Shown: positions 56,200 through 64,000 of the stretch, piece after piece | Numbering within the stretch: the stretch's first letter is position 1 | How the letters are laid out: each line of letters begins with the position of its first letter | Source of the DNA: Sarcophilus harrisii | Lineage: Eukaryota; Chordata; Mammalia; Dasyuromorphia; Dasyuridae | Direction of reading: 5' to 3' | Assembly (NCBI RefSeq): GCF_902635505.1 | Contig: NC_045426.1 | Span: forward strand, 329,830,374-329,894,373 | DNA length: 64,000 nt | Notes under the pieces: model-generated | The model's database searches: none | What the model was told of the DNA's origin: nothing | Seen by the model: only the letters and a program-made list of their open reading frames with translations | Position numbers and translations under genes: made by a program

Positions 56200-56565
56200 G
56201 TGCGCGTGCTACCGATAGATCGATAGATAGAGGTGTGTGTATGTGTGAAGTTAAAAAAATATATATGGCAGCCAATAACCCTTAGTGATTAGGGATTATA
56301 AAAAGTCTTCAAGTCTTTTGGACAAGTCTTTAGCCCAGGCAGACATTTTATACACGCTGCCATGAAAATCCTTCGGTGGATTCTTAAAGAACCCGTTTGG
56401 CCTGAAGAAAGAGTGTCATGCTAAACCCAAAGCAGCATTTCAATTTTAGCCCTCTCTGATAATCACATAATTAGAGATGGAAGGGCCACCAAGTATATTA
56501 CTACACACACACACACCCCCTCTATCTATCTATCTATCTATCTACAAAAGCATATATGTGTATAT
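56200..56565. repeat. Dispersed (GATA)n, (TG)n, (CA)n and (CTAT)n microsatellites
   Basis: A short GATAGATCGATAGATAGA run lies near 56215-56230, with TGTGTG after it. ACACACACACACACCCCC followed by (CTAT)6 lies at about 56502-56545. The sequence between them is unassigned. Confidence 0.8.
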
Positions 56566-56984
56566 GTGTGTAAACAGGAAGGTCAATAGTCTGCTGATGA
56601 TTCTCAACACTCTATGAAATAAAGTATTTGATATGTTACTCTTGGCTATATAAAATGAAAAAAGGTCCACCTGATCTACTGGTACTCAAAATTATGGTGA
56701 TTCATTTTGACAACTGGGCACCTGATCCCTTCCAGGGATAGCAACCAGAATTTTTAAGTGGTCTAATTACACTAAGCCTTTACATCCTGCGGTATCTTTC
56801 CACTGAGATATAATATTAAATTAAAAGGCACATAGTGGTGGTGGGAAGGAGGTTTTCTAAGCAGGAACTCAACTTAAATGAGAGGCCCTATTATGCCAAA
56901 TTAGAAACTTATACAATAAGATAATTTTGGATATTTGACAAATAAGAATATAAGTTTTTTTGTTTGTTTGTTTGTTTTTGTTTT

Positions 56985-57112
56985 TGCTGAAGCAGCTGGG
57001 GTTAAATGCCCAGGTCCCACAGCTAGGAAGTGTTAAGTGTCTGAGGTCAGATTTAAACTGGGGTCCTACTGACTTCCTACTGCTCTATCTACTGCGCCAC
57101 CTAGCTGTCCTT
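56985..57112 (-). mobile_element. WSINE1-type SINE, antisense
   Basis: CAGCTGGGGTTAAATGCCCA GG, CACAGCTAGGAAGTGTTAAG TGTCTGAGG, GGTCCTACTGACTTCCTACT and GCGCCACCTAGCTGTCC. The (GTTT)n to its left is the reversed A-rich tail. Confidence 0.9.
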
Positions 57113-57119
57113 TGTATGC

Positions 57120-57625
57120 TTTCTTGACTTTGAATGATCACTCAGAAAATTCTTTATCTCTTTTTTAGATTTCTCAGAGAGGCAACCAAGGTAGAAACAT
57201 GCAGAACTGAGGTATTGAAGGAAACTCTATTATAAGTTTTTCAGTTTTAGAAGTGATTCTTGCTTCTGCGGGGAAGGGGAAGGAGAAGGAGAATTTATGT
57301 AGACTCCATACTGCTCAATGATTTGTTCCAGAAATTCCATTTCTTTTCCCATAAAATGTATACTTTATCAGTTTTGCAAATAGCTTGTTGTGCCAGGGGT
57401 AGGATACACTAAATTTAGAAAAGATGTTGATTAGGGCTCCAGTAACTATTTTAGGATGTCATCCAGATAGGGCCTATCTTTCTGTTACAGTCATAGCATA
57501 TTAAGTTTAAGGTGTCCTATCATAAAACCACAGGGAATTACAACTATCATATATAAGCTTCCATTCTAACAGGTCATTGAACTGAAAGGTGATTTTTTCC
57601 ATTTGTTTTCTTCTTTTATTCATAT
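57120..57625. other. Unassigned intron sequence
   Basis: No repeat or exon recognised. A G/A-rich patch spans 57268-57292. Confidence 0.45.
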
Positions 57626-57629
57626 AAGG

Positions 57630-57990
57630 ACAGTGGTCTCCTCAAAAGTCCAGTTTCATGAACACTTGCACAAGATAAAGCTCGTTCAGCAAGTCAGGAA
57701 TTAGCAACAGAAGTTATTGATCTTGCATCAAGATTGAATTCAAGATTTTATGGTTTGAACAATTAGAATTTCCTACTTTTACTTTTGATATTAAGGATGG
57801 TATGCACAAAGTAAATGAATTGACAAAATTCTAGTACAGCTGATTTTCCAGAATTGTTGGAGGGGCTGTCAGATCTCAGTAAGGAGTACTTGACTGGCAC
57901 TGTTTTACCCATCAGGCCGTTAGCAGCACATGCAGACTGCAAAGGCAGATGAAACACCTCAATTTGCAAGGGACTAAACATGTTCAGATA
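57630..57990 (+). pseudogene. Coding-like fossil, identity unknown
   Basis: One plus-strand frame reads through two stretches that look like decayed protein: AQDKARSASQELATEVIDL followed by ASRLNSRFYGLNN (near 57668-57765), and TADFPELLEGLSDLSKEYLT then GTVLPIRPLAAHADCKGR (near 57838-57943). Stops in between make it non-functional if it was ever coding. I do not recognise the family. A processed pseudogene of a coiled-coil-containing protein is one possibility; chance is another. The 72-codon minus frame is the overlapping shadow. Confidence 0.3.
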
Positions 57991-58044
57991 TTTCCTGAAA
58001 AGACCAAGGAAAAAATAGAATGCAGAGAGAGGTTGACTACAATG

Positions 58045-58275
58045 TTGAGGTAGTAATAATAGCAGCTAGCATTTATTTAGCACTTTAAGATTTGCAAAGC
58101 ACTTTTAAAATGTTATTTCATTTAATTCTCACGAAAATCCTGTGAAGTAGTATGATTAGCACCCTCATTTTTCAGATGAGAATACTGGAGTTCAAAGAGT
58201 GTAAGGGACTTTTCTAGTAAGCATCTGCAATCTTTCAGATTCCAAGTTCATTGTTCCATTCACTTATCTCACTTA
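58045..58275 (-). mobile_element. MIR/THER1 SINE, antisense, near full length
   Basis: AATAGCAGCTAGCATTTATT, TTTGCAAAGCACTTTTAAAA, CTCACGAAAATCCTGTGAAG, CCTCATTTTTCAGATGAGAA and TTCCAAGTTCATTGTTCCAT. Clear antisense order. Confidence 0.85.
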
Positions 58276-58279
58276 ACTG

Positions 58280-59335
58280 GTAGAAATGATGATAGTGCAG
58301 AAGACTTAATTGGGAAAAAATTAAGCCTCTTTGAATTTCATGCAACTGTTGCATCATATGCCACTAGAAACAATGCAGATCAGGTTTCCATTTGTTCTGA
58401 CAAGAGATATATCTGCCATACCTGCCACCAGTTATGGACACAACTTATAACTGCAGAAATATTTGCCTCTGAAGGACCAAAGGCAGATTAATGACATTTC
58501 TAGAAAGTCCCAGAGTCCCCTCGATCTCAAATCTAGAGCAATGTTTTCCAAACCCAATTATATTACAAAGCATTAAAACATCTAAATTTCTCCTCAGTGA
58601 CAACTTAAAATTGCATAAGTATATAACATATATTAAATTCTGCATTAATAGTAAAAAAATTTTCCCTTATTCTTATAACTGAAATAAAATGTAAATCACA
58701 TTAAAAATTATAGCTAAAGATAAGTACATAAATGCCATAAAAATATAAAAATAAATTGAAAATAATTAGTATTATTACTGCTCCATCTCGACAATTTTTC
58801 TATTTTTGAAATGTGACATCAAAATGTAGAACAGGGTCAGATACCAGCTGATTTCTTTGCTTTGATTTTTATTATTGCTAAAAAGGTTTCTTGCTGAGAG
58901 TAATTCCAAAGGCAATTAAATATAAAGCCTCAAGAAATGTTTTTTTCAACAAATAAGCACTAAAAAGATTCCTTTGGTCATTTCAATTCAACAAATTTTT
59001 ATTTGGAAAAATAAATTAATTTATTTTATGGTGAAGTTTTGTTGGCCTCATTTGTATTTGAAAATACATCTTCACAAATGGCACACGATTGTCTTTGCAC
59101 ATTCTTCTCTAAACCAGGCCAAACAATAAGCCTAATTTAAAAATTGATGCTATACATCTATATAAAACCTAAGAATTTAAGCATTTTTTAAAGTCAAAAG
59201 CAAAAAATAAATCTTACTGTTCCTCTTCCAAGAAAAAAAAATAATGAATCAAATATTTTGTATTTGTTTATGTTTGACAAAACAAAATCAAGCAAAACTT
59301 GACTAGTAGCTATCTGAATGGAAGACAAGATGTGG
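58280..59335. other. Unassigned AT-rich intron sequence
   Basis: No recognised repeat and no ERp44 exon. The 63- and 66-codon frames at 58445-58682 overlap on opposite strands and have no protein character. Confidence 0.5.
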
Positions 59336-59339
59336 CTGG

Positions 59340-59760
59340 AAAACTAGTCAAGATGTCAGAGTAAAGAAGAAGCATTACAGAGAAACTCCCTCACCAACTA
59401 CTCAAACAAAGATTTAAAGGAGGAAAAAACCTTGGAAGATGGTCTTTCTTTACAAAGATTACAAATTCTACCCTCAGTTAAGTGACCAAGGCAAGAATGA
59501 TGAAACAGTGGTGGACCAGGAAAGTAGAGCCAGCCCAGGAGAACAAAACAGGCCAGCAGCACTATCCCACTCTCTCTAAAATCTGACTATAAATTAAGGA
59601 TTCAAACCCCAAGGCAAAGAGCAAGACTACAACTCAATTACTTGTATCACAAAGGAGTTCCCAGATTCAGATACTCTAAGCAGAACAAGACTACTGCTTT
59701 GTGTTTTAATCCAGGAGGGGGAATCATCAGACATGCAGGCCCTGATGCATAACAGGACTT
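59340..59760 (+). mobile_element. Possible L1 5' end fragment, sense
   Basis: CAAGATGTCAGAGTAAAGAA GAAGCATTAC, GAGAAACTCCCTCACCAACT ACTCAAAC and AAGAGCAAGACTACAACTCA ATT resemble the start of marsupial L1 5' UTRs (CAAGATGGCGGAGTAAAG). I recall this region less well. Confidence 0.4.
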
Positions 59761-60039
59761 CAGCTTCATCATTTGACATAGCCTGAATATGGTACTATAC
59801 TATGTATATCTGCATCTTTATTGTCAAGATCCAAACCAGGGTATAGAATAGCAGGGATCAGCCTGTGCCCTTGATTGGTCCACACTGGATCTGCTGAAAG
59901 TGTGTAGTTTACTCACTAAAGCCAACACTGTCCTTAAAGAAAAACAGTGGCAGAACACTAATAAAAACAGGACAAAACCACATAAGGCCATGACAGTCCC
60001 AGCAGGAGTGAACAAATGATTAAACTGAGACCTTTGAGA

Positions 60040-60720
60040 GAAAGGGTTGGAGAGGCCCTGATGTGAACTGTGTCCCCTTTAATCCGTTGGGGAAAGGTGA
60101 TTGGAGTTTGAAACTCTCCTCTAGGAGGGGCACACCCTTCTGTCCATAAGGGAAACTTCTAAGATAAGTAATCTCATTCAATTTTGAAGTGAATTGAATT
60201 GAAAAATAGTCTCCTAGATTCATCCACTGATAGGCCCACCAAAGATCAAAGCAGCCCTAATATATCTAGTGTTGTATGCCCAGACATCTTTGCAGAAGTC
60301 CTAAGATGATTTTGCCCTCTAAGAAAGTTGTCTTCTTAGCTTACTGTTTTCTTAACCCACTTTTGGTAATGTCTAATAAGGAGCTGTTTGCCCTTCTGGA
60401 ATTAGCCCACTGATGAAGGTATTTTCTTCTCAGTGTTAACCCATGTTTGCAATAGTCCTGACAGGACCCTGCCCACTAAGAAAGTTGTCTTCTTAGCAAA
60501 ACTATCCCACCAGGATTCTTTGCCCACTAAATAAGCTATCTTCTTAGTGAAAATAAATCCCTTTTTGCCACAGACTTTGGGTTTTCGAATTCTTTCACAA
60601 AAAACCTGCGATATTGACCAAAGGGGATGGGGATCTCTTATCCTCAATTCTTGCACCTTATCACAAAATCTGGCCCTAATAAAAATTCCCCAAATAAGGG
60701 ACTAGGAGTATATACTGAAG
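60040..60720 (+). mobile_element. Endogenous retrovirus LTR-like remnant 1
   Basis: A fossil with LTR layout: a U3-like part containing a repeated hairpin motif (CTAAGAAAGTTGTCTTCTTAG at 60319 and 60476, with a diverged third copy at 60526), then AATAAATCCCTTTTTGCC as a polyadenylation-type signal and TTTTCGAATTCTTTCAC as U5-like sequence. No internal retroviral region is recognised next to it, so it resembles a solitary LTR. Borders are approximate and it looks old. Confidence 0.5.
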
Positions 60721-60737
60721 TAAATTTTCTTTTCTTT

Positions 60738-60800
60738 CTTTCTTTCTTTTTTTTTGTTTCTAGGAGACTATTTTTTTTTTTTTGGGGGGGGGGGGGGAGA
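60738..60800. repeat. (TTTC)n, poly-T and poly-G tract
   Basis: (TTTC)n at about 60728-60755, T runs up to 60782, then a G run of about fifteen. It separates the two LTR-like remnants. Confidence 0.9.
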
Positions 60801-60849
60801 GGGAGCAGGCAGGGTGGAAAGAGAGGAGAAGAAGATATGTAGGAATTTG

Positions 60850-61620
60850 TTTTGTATTGAAGAAGGGACCCCAAAACTCTCTTTCTTTCTCCCTGACTTT
60901 GGGAATGAGCCATGAGGTAAAGCACCTGAAGCTCCTTGAAGGAGAAAATCTCCTTCAATCCTGCCTCAGTGAGAGACCCCACCTGAGGGGTTCAGCTTCA
61001 TTCTGTTATCTAGGTGGGGTTGATTCAGTCCTGAGCTAAAGAATTCCAGCCTTATTCAATTGAAAATTTTCTATTCAATTCAGTTGGGGTTAGTCAGCTC
61101 AAGTTGAAATCCAGCTTGTAGATAAAGAGCCAACTTGGGACTCAATCCTTGCAGAGGTCCTAATATGCCATGCCATGCTATGCTATGCCAAGGAAACCTC
61201 TGACCGCTGGAATAATATTCTACCCTCTCTTTATCTCCCTCACCTATTTCCCTAAAGAGACTTTTTGCCTCTCTGTAGCGATTTCTCTAAACTTTACTTC
61301 TCTGCCAGAACTCTTCCACTGAGGAATTCAGCCTTTCTATTCATGCATAGTAAAGGCTGACTTCCCAATGCCAATAATAAACCTCTTTTATCAGTCTAGC
61401 CTTTTTGAGTTTGTAAATTCCTTTACAAAGAATCTCTACACCACCAGAAGAGGGTTCCCAAAACTCCCTACTTTTGTGCCAAATCCCAGCCTAACCTCTT
61501 CATTTGGTTCCCTGAACCCCAAACCTGCCACTAGACCATATCATTTAACTCCCTGACCACCAGAAACCCTAATCTCTTTTTGGTTCCCTAAATCCAGACC
61601 TCATCATTTGGTTCCCTGAC
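60850..61620 (+). mobile_element. Endogenous retrovirus LTR-like remnant 2
   Basis: Same orientation and general plan as remnant 1: AATAAACCTCTTTTATCAG, then a TTTTTGAGTTTGTAAATTC U5-like stretch. It ends in a series of spaced TTGGTTCCCTGA units (near 61507, 61547, 61581 and 61609), the usual closing text of many gamma-type retroviral LTRs before the primer-binding site. No gag, pol or env remnant is seen in the window. It may belong to a related family and looks old. Confidence 0.55.
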
Positions 61621-61629
61621 AAAAGGGAA

Positions 61630-62000
61630 CCCCAAAACCTAAATCTCATCAGTATGATATATTTGCAATGGGCTCTGTTTTTCTTGCCTTCTCAAAGGGC
61701 AGAAAAAGAGAATATAGAACTGAAATTTTAATTTGATTTTAAAAAAGAAAAACTTGGATATTGAGAGCACAACCAACCACAATTCCAGAGGACTCATGAT
61801 GAAACATGCTGTCCACCTTGACATAAAGAGGTAATGGATTCTGAGTGAAGACGGAAGCATTTTTGTTGGCATGTTAATATGGAAATTTGTTTTGACTGTA
61901 CGTGTTTATAATGGATTTTATTTTTCTTGCTGTCTCAATGGAGAGAAGAGATGGAATGAAAACAATTCAAAGAAGAAAAAATAGAATTTATATTAAAAAA
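61630..62000 (+). mobile_element. Two L1 3' UTR fragments, sense
   Basis: The first (61630-61735) has CAATGGGCTCTGTTTTTCTT GCCTTCTCAAAGGG. The second (about 61740-62000) has CCACAATTCCAGAGGACTCA TGATGAAACATGCTG, GTGAAGACGGAAGCATTTTT and GTTTATAATGGATTTTATTT TTCTTGCTGTCTCAATGG. They are the same part of L1 twice, so there are two insertions in tandem orientation. Confidence 0.7.
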
Positions 62001-62960
62001 GTAATCATGAAAGAAAATCACCCAGATATATTAGAGAAAAGGAAAGTGAAAATAGAAAGAATTCACAGATACATCCTGAATGAAACTCCAAAATAATAAT
62101 TCCCTAGAATGTCACACCCCAAATCTGGAGCTTCCAGGTTAAAGAAAAATACTAAAAACAATTTGAGAGAAAGTTTAATAACCAAAGAACCACAGGCAAG
62201 ATCATAAGTTTTAGCAAAAGTTACTATAAAGAAGGATTCTGAAAATAAAGAATGCAAAAGTTTAAAAAGCAAAAAAAGATAAAGACGTACAACCAAGAAA
62301 AACTTATACAGGAAAACTGCATATAAATCCTTCAGAAGAAAAACAGATCTTTAATGAAACAGAGGCCTTCTAAACATACCAGATGAAAAGAGTAGAGCTG
62401 AATGGAAACTTTGAAATATAAACAATGTAATTAAGGGAAACACAAAAAGGTGAATATGAATGAGTGATCAAAAGGAACTTTGAAAGGATAAAATGTTTAC
62501 ATACAAATGGAAGGGGAAAGAGAACTGTTCCCCTGGAAACCCATTATCATTAAAGATCATAGAGGAAGTAAAGACAGAGAGACTGGGAACAGATTTTATA
62601 GGTTTTGAAGATTTTAAAAGAAGAATGGAAGGGAAAGGAGAAAGGAGAGAAAATGAAGAACAGGGAAATGTCTCACATAATCAGAGGGCATAAATAGTTG
62701 TTTACATAAATATGGAAAGGTAGAGGGGATGGGAACATTTGAATCTCATTTTCATCTGAATTGGTAAAATCAGAGTAGAGTACAAACACAAACACACACA
62801 CATATAATTTGGTATAGAAATACATTCAATACAACAGAGAAATGAGAGAGGGAAAAGGAGAATAAAAGAAAGAATAGATTCAGGGAGAGCAGACTGATCA
62901 CAAAGATAACAAACCGTAATCTCTGAGAGGGGGTTCTGAAGAAGGCTTTAAAAGGAAAGA
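62000..62960 (+). mobile_element. L1 internal region, sense, diverged
   Basis: AAAGTAATCATGAAAGAAAA TCACCCAGAT, ATCAGGTTAAAG-like text, CCAAGAAAAACTTATACAGG AAAACTGCATATAAATCC, then AACAGAGGCCTTCTAAACAT ACCAGATGAAAAGAGTAGAG CTGAATGGAAA resemble the section between ORF1 and ORF2 of marsupial L1s. Many changes. The small frames at 61902 and 62493 belong to it. Confidence 0.5.
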
Positions 62961-62974
62961 ACCTATGATTACAA

Positions 62975-63200
62975 ATTCTGATTGGTCTCTAATTGCATGG
63001 AACAAAATACTCCCTGATAACCTCCCCATCCCCCATTTTCTAGTTTTCTTATGTATGTTGTCTTTCCCTGTTAGACTTTTAAGTTCCTTGAGAGCAGGAA
63101 CTCTCTCTCTTTTTTTTTTTTTTAATTTGTATCCCCAGTGCTTAACATGGTAGCTGATACATAGGATGCACTTAATAAATATTTACTGAATTTAATTGAA
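62975..63200 (+). mobile_element. L2/L3 LINE 3' end, sense
   Basis: TTAGACTTTTAAGTTCCTTG AGAGCAGGAACT, AATTTGTATCCCCAGTGCTT AACATGG, ATAGGATGCACTTAATAAAT ATTTACTGAATTTAATTGA. It is interrupted by a T run near 63109-63123. Confidence 0.85.
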
Positions 63201-63269
63201 AGAAAAAGTTTAAGAAAACAGCACAGAAATACACAATTAGCAATTAAAACTAAATATGAAGGGCACGAA

Positions 63270-63600
63270 ACACTGATTGGAAAAAGAATAGATAAGAAAA
63301 CAAAATCCAACAACATGTTGTTTATAAGAACCACACTTGAAACTAAATACTGATATGGAATTAAAATAAGGGGCTAGAGAAAAACTCTATTTTTCTTTAG
63401 CTAAACGTAAAAGAAAAAGAAAAAAGGAGGTAGCAATTATGATCAGAGATATGGCTTCAGTAAAAATAGATTTAATTTTAAAAATTAAAAGAAAACTATA
63501 TTTTGCTTAAAGACGGTATTGACAATGAATTAATTATGATACTTAACATATATATACCAAATAGCATTGCATTTAAATGGTTAAAAGAAAAAACATAAGT
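63270..63600 (+). mobile_element. L1 ORF2 endonuclease-region fragment, sense
   Basis: AAATCCAACAACATGTTGTT TATAAGAACCACACTTGAAA C, GAGGTAGCAATTATGATCAG AG, AAATAGATTTAATTTTAAAA and AACATATATATACCAAATAG CATTGCATTTAAATGG follow the L1 ORF2 N-terminal order, as in the copy at 29330. Confidence 0.7.
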
Positions 63601-63654
63601 TATAGGAAAAAATATGGTTTTATCTGGAAATATAAATATCAGGTGCGCAATAAA

Positions 63655-63795
63655 AAGAATGCTAAGAAAATTGTCACCTACTATCTGTAAGACCTAGGGC
63701 ACTTAACATATTAAAACTTGGTTTTCTCATGTATAAAAGAGATGATCTCTGGGGTCACTTCTGGCTCTAAACATATGGACCTTTCATTTCTATCT
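63655..63795 (+). mobile_element. MIR/MIR3-type SINE
   Basis: TATCTGTAAGACCTAGGGCA CTTAAC, GGTTTTCTCATGTATAAAAG AGATGATCTCTGGGGTCACT TCTGGCTCTAAA. Sense orientation. The last 200 bp of the window hold nothing recognised. Confidence 0.65.
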
Positions 63796-64000
63796 AGGAG
63801 TTAAGAGCATCTCAGAAGATTATAAAAGATTCCTTAAGAATCAGTCAGATGAACTGATAAGCTAACAGCTCACAAGGTTTACAAAGCTTTTTTATGAATT
63901 ACTAATGTATTTGTAACTAGATGTCATTATGATTGAAGCACAGATAAAATCCCTTTATAGCAAACAAAATGGAACATTTAATCTGGTTTCATGAAATTTT

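Larger units (their letters stand above)
41001..64000 (-). other. ERP44: ERP44 intron, extends beyond the window
   Basis: I looked for the preceding human-like segments (the peptide ending VPLVREITFENGE and the TNFDVTYNWIQDKC stretch) as reverse-complemented exons and did not find them. All 23 kb up to the window end therefore appears to be one intron. Its contents are listed separately. Confidence 0.7.

Noticed and set aside
56500-56550. Regularly spaced short repeats considered as a CRISPR-like array
   Set aside because: Simple (CTAT)n and (CA)n microsatellites in a mammalian genome, with no spacers.
61160-61190. ATGCCATGCCATGCTATGCTATGCC repeat
   Set aside because: A short local tandem repeat within the LTR-like remnant, too small to call separately.

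Overview
This is vertebrate nuclear DNA, AT-rich and dominated by interspersed repeats. The repeats point to a marsupial, most likely Australian: WSINE1/MAR1-type tRNA-derived SINEs with the head GGGGCAGCTAGRTG and the phrase GTGACCCTGGGCAAGTCACTTAACCCC, RTE-type LINE ends with a (AACC)n tail, very abundant L2/L3 and CR1 LINEs, THER1/MIR CORE-SINEs, and marsupial L1s. Two L1 copies are young enough to keep target-site duplications. I lean towards a dasyurid-like genome such as Tasmanian devil, but that rests on remembered repeat families and is inference.

The only host gene I can prove is ERP44 (TXNDC4, endoplasmic reticulum resident protein 44), on the minus strand. Its last four coding exons are at 40889-41000, 38649-38790, 14996-15098 and 14499-14600. 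All have GT-AG borders and compatible phases, and together they give the C-terminal 152 residues ending in the ER-retrieval signal RDEL. Introns inside the window are about 2.1 kb, 23.6 kb and 0.4 kb. All sequence above 41000 is intron, since earlier exons must lie beyond 64000. The 3' UTR extends below 14499 through a repeat-free stretch, probably to about 13.6-13.7 kb.

Layout: 1-13560 is downstream intergenic sequence built of L2/L3, CR1, MIR and RTE fragments, one complete hAT-type miniature DNA transposon with an 8-bp target duplication (9709-9899), and a 7SL RNA pseudogene (10820-11040). 13560-15098 holds the 3' UTR and the last two exons. 15099-38648 is a repeat-filled intron with a 5'-truncated young L1 (16783-17035), L1 halves in both orientations, a 330-bp purine-only microsatellite and a 5'-inverted L1 carrying a nested RTE insertion (34857-36920). 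41001-64000 is intron with L1, L2 and CR1 copies, a young L1 with duplicated target site (53375-54491), a possible mRNA 3'-end retrocopy, a coding-like fossil and two retroviral LTR-like remnants (60040-61620).

I see no novel multi-gene system here. Almost every other open reading frame is chance reading through repeats or low-complexity DNA. The interesting material is the transposon archaeology and a few stretches I cannot classify. Repeat borders are approximate unless a target duplication is given. Family names come from memory and were not checked against a library.
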